A DNA stretch of 8,909 bases from JBHENN01 sp046262015 (GCA_046262015.1 JBHENN010000010.1:1-8909); one strand, 5' to 3'; shown: positions 1-6,751, counted from the first letter of the stretch. Translations and numbers: made by a program. The notes: generated from the sequence alone by a model not told the origin.

Positions 1-120
1 GGATTGGCCCCCACAAAGGTGGTCCCCACCCTCCCGTTCGAGTCCCTCCCGCCCTGCGTGGGATTGGCCCCCACAAAGGTGGTCCCCACCCTCCCGTTCG
101 AGTCCCTCCCGCCCTGCGTA
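1..120. repeat. 60-bp tandem duplication (two copies)
   Basis: Bases 1-60 and 61-120 are identical except for their last base (G in the first copy, A in the second). The array begins at the window edge, so more copies may lie upstream. Each unit contains a short hairpin with arms GGTGG and CCACC around a TCC loop, and the string GTTCGAGTCCC, which resembles a tRNA T-loop. The flanking bases cannot form a T-stem, so this is not a functional tRNA end. A partial echo of the unit end (GCCCTGCGT followed by GCCGG) appears again at about 126-139. The period is a multiple of three and one frame stays open, but that frame runs on out of phase through the PA-domain gene and shows no protein-like composition. 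The role is unknown. Confidence 0.9.
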
Positions 121-223
121 GCCGGTGCCCTGCGTCGCCGGCGCGGCTACAGGAATGGCGGTCTCGGCCTCGAATCTCTCAGGGATACCGATAGTGGCTC
201 ACCCGCCGACGAGGAGGACGACG

Positions 224-763
224 ATGACGCGCACGCTTGCTCGAGGGGTCCTGGGACTGATCCTGTGCCTGCAGGTCGTCGCCGTCCCCGCGATCGCCGG
301 AGTGCCGGCGGGCGACGCCTACGTGAACATCGACAAGGCGCCGCGCAAGGCCGCGGTCGACGCGGGCGAGAGGTTCCTCGGCAAGGAGTTCAACGGCTCG
401 CGCCCGTTGGAGCTGGGAGCGGTCGGTCCGCTTCCCGCGCTGAAGTCGGACGACAGGTTCGGCTGCGACTGGACGACTGCCCAGAGCATCGACCAGAGCG
501 GGCGGGTGCCCGAAGGATGGATCGGCGTCACTCGGCGGGAAGGGACCTGCTTCCAGTTCCAGGAGAAGATCAACGCCGCTCAGGCCGCCGGGGCCGACGG
601 TCTCATCGTGGTCACGAATGCGCGCGGCGTGGATGTCAACGGCACCGCGGTCAGCGCGTTCCCCGTGGTCCTCATCTCCCAGGAGGAGGGCGAACGCCTG
701 CTGCGGTCGATCAAGATGGCGCGACCTACCGCGGTGCAGGTGACGATCGAGGACGCCGGCTAG
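224..763 (+). CDS. Secreted PA (protease-associated) domain protein
   Basis: This is a predicted exported protein of 179 residues made almost entirely of one protease-associated (PA) domain. The ATG at 224 is chosen because GAGGAGG lies at 211-217 with six bases of spacing and because it gives a clean signal peptide: basic MTR start, hydrophobic segment at about 8-24, and an A-I-A site at 23-25. An in-frame start at 125 would bury this signal. PA hallmarks are visible: GWIGVTRREGTCFQFQEK at about 98-115, NAAQAAGADGLIVV at 117-130, and FPVVLISQEEGERLL at 146-160. Cys81 and Cys109 could form a disulphide outside the cell. PA domains usually sit inside subtilases, M28 peptidases or sorting receptors, where they cover or recruit substrate. 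No catalytic domain is present here, so the role is unknown; ligand or protein binding is an inference. The gene converges on the lipoprotein gene with only 46 bases between their stop codons, and I see no convincing terminator there. Confidence 0.85.
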   Translation: MTRTLARGVLGLILCLQVVAVPAIAGVPAGDAYVNIDKAPRKAAVDAGERFLGKEFNGSRPLELGAVGPLPALKSDDRFGCDWTTAQSIDQSGRVPEGWIGVTRREGTCFQFQEKINAAQAAGADGLIVVTNARGVDVNGTAVSAFPVVLISQEEGERLLRSIKMARPTAVQVTIEDAG

Positions 764-809
764 CGACATCCGCCGTCTCTTGATCCGCATCCCCGGGAGC
801 TACCCGCGC

Positions 810-1643
810 TCAGGCCTGTGGGATCAGCTCCGTATACGGCAACGGCGCGTCGGGCGGGACGACCTCGACCGGCTCGTTGGGGTCCTCGATCGACATCTCG
901 AACGTGAAGGTCGTGCCCCCGAGGGGCCCTAGCAGCTCGCGCATCTCGGCGTCGTCCAGGCCGAAGGAGACCTCTATCTCGACATGCCGCAGCAAGCGGT
1001 CCTCGTCGCCGGTGACGACCTCCATGCGGGAGGAGTCGACCGCATCGCGGAGCTGCTCCGCGTCCTCGCCCTCGAGCGGCACGAACGCATCCGTCGGCGC
1101 GCCGAGCTGCCGGGCCACCGAGAAAAGGTCGTTCATCGCCGCGACGACGTCGAGCGTCCCGGTAACGCGGCGTACCTCGTCGCCGTCCTCGTTCTCGGGC
1201 TCGCCGACGCGGGGTTCGACCAACCATCCGCCGATGTCGAGCTCGTCGAAGACCCCGGCTCCTCCCTCGCCGGAAGGTGGGCCCGTCAGCCCGGCGATCT
1301 GGTCGGCGCTGAGCTCGTATGCCTGGTCGTCGACCTCGACGTACGCGGCGTCACCGGTCCCGATGAACCGGCGCTCGATGGTTTCGTCGTCCTGGAACTG
1401 AACGTAGGACAGGTCCGCTACCGGAAGCTCGGTGTCGTTGTCGGGCAGCTGGAACGGCCCGCGGAGCTCGAAGCCCACACCGGGGGTGGCGTCGCCCTGG
1501 GCAGCGACCCGCAGGTCCAGGATCCCGCTGCGGATCTCCCCGAGCTTGGATGCGGTCTCCTGCACGATGTCGGCCGCACCGTCTCCTCCACACGCCGCCA
1601 GCAGCAGGAGGACCCACGCCAGACGCCCAGCCGCGGCCGGCAC
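810..1643 (-). CDS. Lipoprotein, LppX/LprG- or LolA-like
   Basis: This predicted lipoprotein has 277 residues. The GTG at 1643 is preferred because it is followed at once by a short lipoprotein signal, LAWVLLLLAAC-GG, with lipobox L15-A16-A17-C18. Cys18 would be lipidated and the protein anchored on the outer face of the membrane. The reading frame continues far upstream without a stop, but that part overlaps the gene in front and looks non-coding. The mature part opens with ADIVQETASKLGEIRSG, then alternates short beta-type stretches with acidic loops. It ends with a module of the form V-T-G-T-L-D (about 165-170), DRLLRHVEIEV, and a closing DPNEPVEVVPPDAPLP. That pattern resembles the mycobacterial LppX/LprAFG lipid-carrier lipoproteins and LolA-type folds, whose members hold acyl chains in a hydrophobic cavity. 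Assignment is by pattern only, so lipid binding is an inference. It lies 14 bases downstream of the CxxC protein gene and is probably cotranscribed with it. The ribosome binding site is weak, which suggests translational coupling. Confidence 0.8.
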   Translation of the reverse strand: MPAAAGRLAWVLLLLAACGGDGAADIVQETASKLGEIRSGILDLRVAAQGDATPGVGFELRGPFQLPDNDTELPVADLSYVQFQDDETIERRFIGTGDAAYVEVDDQAYELSADQIAGLTGPPSGEGGAGVFDELDIGGWLVEPRVGEPENEDGDEVRRVTGTLDVVAAMNDLFSVARQLGAPTDAFVPLEGEDAEQLRDAVDSSRMEVVTGDEDRLLRHVEIEVSFGLDDAEMRELLGPLGGTTFTFEMSIEDPNEPVEVVPPDAPLPYTELIPQA

Positions 1644-1657
1644 TCGGCGCGCCCCGG

Positions 1658-2335
1658 CTAGGAAGCGGACGGCGACAGGTCCGCGCTGGGCGAGACCTCC
1701 GTGGGGCTGGGGCTCGCGCTCGGGCTGGGGCTGGCGCTCGGGGAGGCGCTCTCGATGGGCGAGGGCGCCTCGTCCTCGTCCTCGTCGTCGGATGGCCCGG
1801 CCGCGACGAGCTCCGAGCGAACGACGGCGAAGAGCTGCTCTACCAACGCCGAGACCTGGGCGTCGATCTCGGCGAGCGGGAGGTCCGAGCTTCCGACCTC
1901 TTGGATCTGCTGGAGCAGCTCCAGGATCTGTCGGTTGCCCTCGGCGGTGAAGTGGACGGGACCGCCCGTGGTCAGGACGAGCTGGTAGGCGAGGGCCATG
2001 GTCTCGCAGAGCGTGCATTCGTAGTTGACCGCGAGCGCGAGGTTGTCGGTCGTCACGACCTCGGGATCGCTCATGATGAGCACGACCTGGATCGCGATCG
2101 CCACGGTGCGGCACGAGGTGCAACTGGCGACCGCCACCGCCGCGTTGTCGACATCGACGGTCTCGTTCATCACCCTGCGGATGTTGAACGCGAACCGGAA
2201 GATCGAGGAATCGTCCTTGGTGTTCTGCGCGACGGCGACGTTGTCCGCCTGAGCCAGAGCGGGGGTCGCCGGGGCCAGCACCATGGTGAGGGCGGTCGCG
2301 ATCGCGAGGAGGGTGCTCAACATCCGCTTGCTCAC
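1658..2335 (-). CDS. Secreted protein with two CxxC pairs and Ser/Pro tail
   Basis: This exported protein of 225 residues has unknown function. It starts with GTG at 2335, five bases after AGAGGAG (about 2341-2347). The signal peptide spans about 1-28 and ends A-L-A before Q29. The mature domain begins with DNVAVAQNTKDDSSIFRFAF and contains two similar modules. The first has an SCTSC pair (Cys72, Cys75) followed by TVAIAIQVVLIMSDP. The second has an ECTLC pair (Cys107, Cys110) followed by ETMALAYQLVLTTGGPVHFT. A helical stretch at about 131-178 follows, then an acidic run (DDEDEDE) and a tail at 191-225 built from Ser, Pro and Ala. From memory, the core resembles the extracytoplasmic Cys-pair region found in some actinobacterial proteins annotated as putative peptide zinc metalloproteases. 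No HExxH zinc site is visible, so a protease activity is not supported. The Cys pairs could form disulphides or bind metal. The tail probably extends through the envelope. The gene leads a two-gene minus-strand unit with the lipoprotein. Confidence 0.85.
   Translation of the reverse strand: MSKRMLSTLLAIATALTMVLAPATPALAQADNVAVAQNTKDDSSIFRFAFNIRRVMNETVDVDNAAVAVASCTSCRTVAIAIQVVLIMSDPEVVTTDNLALAVNYECTLCETMALAYQLVLTTGGPVHFTAEGNRQILELLQQIQEVGSSDLPLAEIDAQVSALVEQLFAVVRSELVAAGPSDDEDEDEAPSPIESASPSASPSPSASPSPTEVSPSADLSPSAS
1661..1765 (-). repeat. Low-complexity Ser/Pro-encoding stretch
   Basis: This is the 3' end of the CxxC-protein gene, encoding residues 191-225. It is an imperfect run of short SP, SA and SPSAS units encoded by degenerate repeats with a period of about six bases. 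Such tracts change length easily by slippage. A Ser/Pro tail of this kind often acts as a flexible wall-spanning linker in exported actinobacterial proteins. That role is inferred here. Confidence 0.7.
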
Positions 2336-2480
2336 GGCAGCTCCTCTGCTCGGGACGGGCGGCTCGGGCAGGTGGCGGATCCTGCCATGCCCGGCTCGCG
2401 GTTCCTTTCCCTAGCGGCGCAGGGCGAAACGCTCCGCTCCGGCGGCAACGAAAGGGGCGAAGCGCCCGACGGCGAACCCT
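2336..2480. promoter_or_regulatory. Divergent intergenic region
   Basis: These 145 bases separate the minus-strand CxxC-protein gene from the plus-strand hydrolase and must hold promoters for both. The only clear elements are the minus-strand ribosome binding site (AGAGGAG at about 2341-2347) and a small hairpin with arms GGGCG and CGCCC at about 2454-2467 in front of the hydrolase. I cannot assign -35/-10 pairs with confidence. The hydrolase has no strong ribosome binding site close to its start; the best purine run, AAAGGGG, ends more than 20 bases before it. Confidence 0.4.
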
Positions 2481-4073
2481 GTGGTCATGCTTCGCTCCCG
2501 GGCCTGTGCTCTGTGGGTATCTGCATCCGTCGTCCTGGTGGGCGCGCCCGCCGTGCACGCGCGCCCGTCCGAACGAGCCCGGCCCACCTACCAGGAGTTC
2601 ACCTACGAGCGGGTGCGCGTGCCCATGCGCGACGGCGTCGAGCTGGCCGCGGACATCTGGCGACCGGTAACCCCGAAGGGCGTGGAGGTGCCGGTGATCC
2701 TTACCCTCACCCCGTACCACGCCCTCTACAAGGCCCTCGACCCGCGCGAGACGGACCTGCCGGCCGGCGATGCCCGCCTGCTGGTGCTGAAGGGCTACGC
2801 CTACGTGCTCGCCGATGTCCGCGGGACCTATGCCTCGGGCGGGTGCTGGAACTACGGGGGCAGGAAAGAGCGTCGCGACGGCTACGACCTCGTCGAATGG
2901 CTCGGCACGCAGCCGTGGTCCAACGGCAGGGTCGCGATGACCGGTGGGTCGTACGACGGCACGACCGCGAACGCGGCGGCGGTCGAGCGACCTCCTCATC
3001 TCGCGACGATCATCCCGATATCGGCGATCAGTCGGTGGTGGGGTTACGCGTACCAGCAAGGCGCGCGCTCGACCTACTCCGGCGAGTCGGCGGACGCCGA
3101 CCCCCCGTCCGATACGCCGACAGACTTCATGATGGGCTACGGGTTCCTCCCGCCGCCCGATCCCGCCGCGGTCACCGAGGCGGACCAGGTCGCCATGCGG
3201 TGGCGGCCGTGCAACCGGGTGAAGAAGTTGATGCGGGGCTACTCCACTGAGCCCGACTACACCTCGTTCTGGATGCATCGCGACTACCTGCATCTGGCGC
3301 GCCGGGTCGAGGTCCCGGTGCTCGTGTCGCACGGACAACTCGACTTCAACGTCAAGACGTGGGAAGGCACCCAGTGGTTCGAGGCGATCCGAACCGAGAA
3401 GATGATGGTGCTGGGTCAGTGGGCGCACGCGTCGCCGCGTGGCCGCTTCGCAGGATGGGACCTGCTGCTCGAACGGTGGTTGGAGCGCTGGCTCTACGGG
3501 GTGCGGAACGGGGTCGAGGACGAGCCCGGTGTGCACGTCCAGACCAACGACGGCGAGTGGCGCGTCCAGGAGCGCTGGGGCGGACGGGATCGGTCGTTCG
3601 CCCTCGACGGCGGCACCGTCTCCTATCTCGACGACGGCACCCTCACCGAGTCGGAGATGACCCGCGCCCCCGGCGGGACCCGCTTCATAAGGGTGACGGT
3701 CCCTGGCACCGGCGGCCTCCGGTTCGCGGGGCGGCCCGTGCTCCATCTCTCCGCGTCGAGCGACCGAACCAGCACCCACTTCGTCGCGCTCTTGTGCGAC
3801 GTCGGGCCGGACGGCCGCTGCAGCGTGATCTCGCGCGCCTTCATGAACGCCCGCTACCGGGGGGTCCGACGCCGGGGCGGGGATCTCGAGCCCGGGCGGC
3901 GCTACACGTTCAACCTCGAGTTCATCGACAAGGACTACGTTGTGGCCGAGGATCACCACCTCGAGCTCGTGATCGCGTCGTCGAGCGACACCTGGGTGGC
4001 ACCGGACGAGCAGCGGGCGACGAACACCCTCTACTTGCAGGACTCCCGGCTCAGTCTTCCGGTCGTCCGGTAG
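2481..4073 (+). CDS. Secreted CocE/NonD-family serine hydrolase (S15-like)
   Basis: This alpha/beta-hydrolase of 530 residues belongs to the CocE/NonD group (X-Pro dipeptidyl-peptidase S15 catalytic fold plus the beta-rich C-terminal domain). Members cleave esters or amides such as acylated compounds, beta-lactam esters or X-Pro peptides. The substrate here is unknown. It starts at GTG 2481 or ATG 2487; either leaves a signal peptide ending near VHA-RP (about residue 28), so it is probably exported. Motifs: VPMRDGVELAADIWRP at 47-62; LTPYH with Tyr79 as likely oxyanion-hole residue; DVRGTYASGG at 112-121; nucleophile Ser157 in GGSYDG; acid Asp288 in HGQLDFNV; base His316 in WAHAS. The triad is therefore complete. 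The jelly-roll domain follows from about 345 and includes LHLSASSDRTSTHFVALLCDV and a C-terminal HLELVIASS strand. Length is normal for the family (about 500-650). It lies immediately upstream of secE, but I see no functional link beyond its need for Sec export. Confidence 0.93.
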   Translation: MVMLRSRACALWVSASVVLVGAPAVHARPSERARPTYQEFTYERVRVPMRDGVELAADIWRPVTPKGVEVPVILTLTPYHALYKALDPRETDLPAGDARLLVLKGYAYVLADVRGTYASGGCWNYGGRKERRDGYDLVEWLGTQPWSNGRVAMTGGSYDGTTANAAAVERPPHLATIIPISAISRWWGYAYQQGARSTYSGESADADPPSDTPTDFMMGYGFLPPPDPAAVTEADQVAMRWRPCNRVKKLMRGYSTEPDYTSFWMHRDYLHLARRVEVPVLVSHGQLDFNVKTWEGTQWFEAIRTEKMMVLGQWAHASPRGRFAGWDLLLERWLERWLYGVRNGVEDEPGVHVQTNDGEWRVQERWGGRDRSFALDGGTVSYLDDGTLTESEMTRAPGGTRFIRVTVPGTGGLRFAGRPVLHLSASSDRTSTHFVALLCDVGPDGRCSVISRAFMNARYRGVRRRGGDLEPGRRYTFNLEFIDKDYVVAEDHHLELVIASSSDTWVAPDEQRATNTLYLQDSRLSLPVVR

Positions 4074-4100
4074 GCCTCGAGGTGCCCCTCCGCCCCGCGT

Positions 4101-4108
4101 GCTACGCT
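4101..4108 (+). promoter_or_regulatory. Candidate promoter for secE-nusG-rplK-rplA
   Basis: A TACGCT hexamer at 4103-4108 is preceded by TGC at 4100-4102, giving an extended -10 pattern (TG-N-TANNNT) of the vegetative actinobacterial type. No good -35 is visible 16-18 bases upstream (AGGTGC at 4080-4085). It lies about 75 bases before the secE start in a 108-base gap, so a 5' leader of roughly 65 bases would be expected. This is the best promoter candidate in the gap, but it rests on one hexamer. Confidence 0.45.
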
Positions 4109-4181
4109 CCTAGCTCGTCCTCCCCCCCGCAGCTCGGACCCTTACGAAGCGCGTCCCGCTGCCGAGCATGAAAGGGCGCCG

Positions 4182-4475
4182 GTGAACAGGCAGTACAAGC
4201 GGATGATGAAGAAGCAGGAGGAGCAGAAGAAGGCTCCCACGCGTCCCGCGATGAAGGCTCCCGGCGCGCCGACCAAGCGACAGCGGACCAGGCCGGTTCA
4301 GTTCGTGAAGGAGGTCGGCCAGGAGCTGCGCAAGGTCGCATGGCCGTCGCGCCAGGAGGTCGTGGGCTACTCCATCGTGGTCCTCGTGAGCTCGATCGTG
4401 ATCGCCGCGTTGATCTTCGTCATGGACCTGCTCTTCGCCAAGGGCGTGCTCGCCCTGTTCGACGTCGAGGTATAG
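4182..4475 (+). CDS. secE: Preprotein translocase subunit SecE
   Basis: SecE is the small essential subunit of the SecYEG protein-conducting channel in the cytoplasmic membrane, where it clamps the two halves of SecY. The protein has 97 residues. The start is GTG 4182, with AAAGGG at 4171-4176 and five bases of spacing; the ATG at 4168 hits a stop after five codons. The N-terminal 38 residues are basic and polar (MNRQYKRMMKKQEEQKK), as in other short actinobacterial SecE proteins. The family core follows: amphipathic helix FVKEVGQELRKVAWPSRQEV at 41-60, with the conserved WPS motif, and one membrane helix YSIVVLVSSIVIAALIFVMD at 63-82. The single membrane helix is the standard form outside the enterobacteria. 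The stop codon directly abuts the nusG start. Confidence 0.97.
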   Translation: MNRQYKRMMKKQEEQKKAPTRPAMKAPGAPTKRQRTRPVQFVKEVGQELRKVAWPSRQEVVGYSIVVLVSSIVIAALIFVMDLLFAKGVLALFDVEV

Positions 4476-5462
4476 ATGACGACCGAGACCGACACCGACC
4501 GCATCGAAGCGGCAGCGACGACGGGCGCCGCGCACCAGGGCGCGTCCGACACGGGCATCCCGGAGTCGGTCACGCCCGAGCCGGCTGCGTCGGTCCCGGA
4601 CAAGGACGCCCCTGTTCCCGTGGCTCCACCCGAGCCCGGCGGCGACGCCCCCTCCGAGCTGGATGAGGCTCCCGGACCCCAGGCAGCTCCGCCGCAGGTC
4701 GCGGACGATGCTCCTGCGGACGACCCCGGCGATGCGGCAGAAGAGGCGGCTCCGGGGTTGGATGCCGCCGAGGTCGTCGCGCCTCAACCCGAGCCCGCGG
4801 TGACCGAGGTGCCCGAGCCAGAGGCTTCCGAGCCAGACGTGGTCGATGCTCCCGCGGCAGCACCGGTAGCGGCGCTCGAGGAGGACGACGACTACGAGGA
4901 CGAAGAGGAGCGGATCATCCCGCCCAACGAGCGGCCGGGGAGCTGGTACGTGATCCACACCTACGCGGGCTACGAGAACAAGGTCAAGGCCAACCTGCAG
5001 TCGCGTATCTCGTCGATGAACGCCGAGGAGGTCATCTTCGAGGTCGTGATCCCCATGGAAGACGTCATGGAGATCAAGCAAGGCAAGAAGCAGGTCGTCC
5101 AGAAGAAGGTCTTCCCCGGCTACCTCCTGTGCCGCATGTACCTCGAGGACGACTCGTGGCGCGTCGTTCGTGAGACCCCGGGCGTGACGGGTTTCGTGGG
5201 CTCGGGCGCGAAGCCGACGCCCCTGTCCGAGAAAGAGGTCGACCGCATCCTCGGGATCAAGCCCGAAGACAAGAAGAAGCTGAAGCCCCGCCTCGAGTTC
5301 GAGGAGTCCGAGAGCGTTCGGGTGATCTCCGGGCCCTTCGCCAACTTCACCGGCACCATCTCCGAGATCAACGTTGACCAGTCCAAGCTAAAGGTGCTGG
5401 TCAACATCTTCGGCCGGGAGACGCCGGTCGAGCTCGGGTTCGATCAGGTAGCGAAGCTCTAA
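4476..5462 (+). CDS. nusG: Transcription termination/antitermination factor NusG
   Basis: NusG binds the RNA polymerase clamp through its NGN domain. Its KOW domain contacts Rho or ribosomal protein S10, linking transcription to termination or translation. The protein has 328 residues; typical NusG has about 180, and actinobacterial forms are longer. Residues 1-155 form an extension rich in Ala, Pro, Glu and Asp with very few basic residues, ending in an acidic run (EEDDDYEDEEE) at 135-145. The NGN domain starts at SWYVIHTYAGYENKVKANL (156-174) and includes KKVFPGYLLCRM (210-221) and VRETPGVTGFVG (231-242). The KOW domain spans about 279-328: VRVISGPFANFTGTISEI, then KLKVLVNIFGRETPVELGF. ATG 4476 follows the secE TAG with no gap; GAGG at 4467-4470 inside secE serves as ribosome binding site, so the two are translationally coupled. 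Acidic N-terminal extensions are known in Streptomyces and Mycobacterium NusG, but this one seems long. Confidence 0.97.
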   Translation: MTTETDTDRIEAAATTGAAHQGASDTGIPESVTPEPAASVPDKDAPVPVAPPEPGGDAPSELDEAPGPQAAPPQVADDAPADDPGDAAEEAAPGLDAAEVVAPQPEPAVTEVPEPEASEPDVVDAPAAAPVAALEEDDDYEDEEERIIPPNERPGSWYVIHTYAGYENKVKANLQSRISSMNAEEVIFEVVIPMEDVMEIKQGKKQVVQKKVFPGYLLCRMYLEDDSWRVVRETPGVTGFVGSGAKPTPLSEKEVDRILGIKPEDKKKLKPRLEFEESESVRVISGPFANFTGTISEINVDQSKLKVLVNIFGRETPVELGFDQVAKL

Positions 5463-5488
5463 GAGCTCTCCCGAGGAGGAGAACCACG

Positions 5489-5917
5489 ATGGCACCGAAG
5501 AAGAAGATCGCCCGAGTGCTCAAGCTGCAGATCCCGGGCGGCCAGGCAACGCCCGCCCCTCCGGTCGGTCCGGCGCTGGGCCAGGCCGGCATCAACATCA
5601 TGGAGTTCTGCAAGCAGTACAACGCCGAGACGCAAGCGAACACGGGCACGATCGTGCCGGTCGAGATCACCGTGTACGAGGACCGTTCCTTCACCTTCGT
5701 GACCAAGACGCCGCCCGCCGCGGTGCTCCTGCGTCAGCGGGCGGGTCTCGACAAGGGCTCGGCGGAGCCGAACCGCACCAAGGTCGGGGCCGTGTCGCGC
5801 GATCAGGTGCGCGAGATCGCCGAGATCAAGATGCCGGACCTCAACGCCAACGATGTGGATGCCGCGATGAAGATCATCGAGGGCACGGCGCGCAGCATGG
5901 GGATCACCGTCAGCTGA
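5489..5917 (+). CDS. rplK: Large-subunit ribosomal protein L11
   Basis: L11 binds 23S rRNA at the GTPase-associated centre at the base of the L7/L12 stalk. It takes part in factor-dependent GTP hydrolysis and the stringent response, and its N-terminal domain helps form the thiopeptide site. At 142 residues it has full family length. The conserved N-terminal domain contains LQIPGGQATPAPPVGPALGQ (13-32) with the proline-rich linker and prolines of the thiopeptide cleft, then GINIMEFCKQYNAET. The C-terminal rRNA-binding domain holds YEDRSFTFVTKTPPAAVLL, then the signature REIAEIKMPDLNANDVDAAM and the closing GTARSMGITV. The ribosome binding site AGGAGG at 5474-5479 is strong, nine bases before ATG. 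It follows nusG by 26 bases. Confidence 0.98.
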   Translation: MAPKKKIARVLKLQIPGGQATPAPPVGPALGQAGINIMEFCKQYNAETQANTGTIVPVEITVYEDRSFTFVTKTPPAAVLLRQRAGLDKGSAEPNRTKVGAVSRDQVREIAEIKMPDLNANDVDAAMKIIEGTARSMGITVS

Positions 5918-5936
5918 CAGCCCCTGGTCGGTGGGG

Positions 5937-5955
5937 GGCCTCGCTCGCCGAGGTC
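5937..5955 (+). other. Small hairpin between rplK and rplA
   Basis: Arms GGCCTCG (5937-5943) and CGAGGTC (5949-5955) can pair over seven positions, including one wobble, around a five-base loop. The hairpin lies ten bases before the rplA ribosome binding site. A competing fold, GCCCC with GGGGC just upstream, is also possible. It could tune L1 translation or mRNA processing, but no T-run follows, so it is not an intrinsic terminator. I see no proof of L1 binding. Confidence 0.3.
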
Positions 5956-5978
5956 GTGGACCACGAGGAGGAAAAGCG

Positions 5979-6704
5979 ATGCCTAAGAATGGGAAGCGCT
6001 ACGCGGACGCCGCGACACGCGTCGACCGGGAGAAGCTCTACCCGCCGCGCGAAGCGATCTCGTTGCTCAAGCAGATGCCTGCGCCCAAGTTCGACGAAAC
6101 GATCGAGCTGAACGTCCGTCTGGGCGTGGATCCGCGCAAGGCGGACCAGATGGTGCGCGGCGCCATCTCGCTTCCGAAGGGGACCGGCAAGACCATGCGG
6201 GTCGCGGTGTTCGCCAAAGGCGCTAATGCCAGGGAGGCCGAGGAGGCCGGAGCCGATGTGGTCGGCGAGGACGACCTCGCCGAGCGGATCCAGGGCGGCT
6301 GGATGGAGTTCGATGCCGTGGTCGCCTCGCCGGACATGATGCCGGTGGTGGGCAAGCTGGGGCGCGTGCTCGGTCCGCGCGGGCTGATGCCCAACCCGAA
6401 GTCGGGCACGGTCACCGATGACGTGGTCAAGGCCGTCGGAGACATCAAGGGCGGCCGCGTCGAGTACCGCACCGACAAGCACGGCAACCTGCACCTGGTG
6501 ATCGGCAAGAGATCCTTCCCGGAGGCCGATCTCGTACAGAACTACGCGGCGGTGCTGGATGAGATTCACCGGGCCAAGCCCGCCTCGTCCAAGGGCAAGT
6601 ACCTGAAGAGCATCACGCTGTCGACCACGATGGGCCCGGGCGTCCGGGTGGATACGTCGCGGGCGAAAGACCTCGAAGAAGACGGGACCCCCACCCCCGC
6701 CTGA
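5979..6704 (+). CDS. rplA: Large-subunit ribosomal protein L1
   Basis: L1 forms the mobile L1 stalk that guides deacylated tRNA out of the E site, and in many bacteria it represses its own L11-L1 mRNA. The protein has 241 residues. ATG 5979 is chosen because GAGGAGGA lies at 5965-5972 with six bases of spacing and because the protein then starts like the family (MPKNGKRYADAATRVDREKLY). A longer in-frame start at 5931 adds residues unlike L1. Motifs: FDETIELNVRLGVDPRKADQMVRG at about 38-61, LPKGTGKTMRVAVFAKG at about 65-81, the signature GKLGRVLGPRGLMPNPKSGTV in the middle domain, and the C-terminal STTMGPGVRVD. After that there is a short charged tail of about 15 residues. No intrinsic terminator follows; only a GC-rich hairpin (arms CCGGC/GCCGG at 6711-6727) without a T-run. 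Confidence 0.98.
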   Translation: MPKNGKRYADAATRVDREKLYPPREAISLLKQMPAPKFDETIELNVRLGVDPRKADQMVRGAISLPKGTGKTMRVAVFAKGANAREAEEAGADVVGEDDLAERIQGGWMEFDAVVASPDMMPVVGKLGRVLGPRGLMPNPKSGTVTDDVVKAVGDIKGGRVEYRTDKHGNLHLVIGKRSFPEADLVQNYAAVLDEIHRAKPASSKGKYLKSITLSTTMGPGVRVDTSRAKDLEEDGTPTPA

Positions 6705-6751
6705 ACCCGCCCGGCCGCGCTCGCCGGATGCTGCTAGGCACCAAGTCTCAA

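Noticed and set aside
27..52. tRNA gene or tRNA 3' end, suggested by GTTCGAGTCCC next to a hairpin like a type II variable arm
   Set aside because: The bases on both sides of the T-loop-like string are C/T-rich and cannot form a T-stem, there is no matching acceptor or anticodon arm, and the 60-bp period is too short for a tRNA.
764..809. Bidirectional terminator between the PA gene and the lipoprotein gene
   Set aside because: No stable hairpin with a T-run on either strand could be found in these 46 bases.
1550..3250. 566-codon open frame on the plus strand
   Set aside because: It overlaps the convincingly coding minus-strand genes and the hydrolase in another frame, and its composition is Arg/Gly-rich without recognisable motifs.
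1644..3959. Long open frame upstream of and continuous with the lipoprotein (minus strand, more than 1000 codons in total)
   Set aside because: Most of it lies antisense to the CocE hydrolase and out of frame with the CxxC protein; the translation is Arg/His/Pro-rich shadow sequence typical of high-GC DNA. Only the part from the GTG at 1643 has a signal and lipobox.
4110..5081. 323-codon minus-strand open frame opposite secE and nusG
   Set aside because: It is fully antisense to two certain genes and has no domain-like sequence; GC-rich third positions keep it open.
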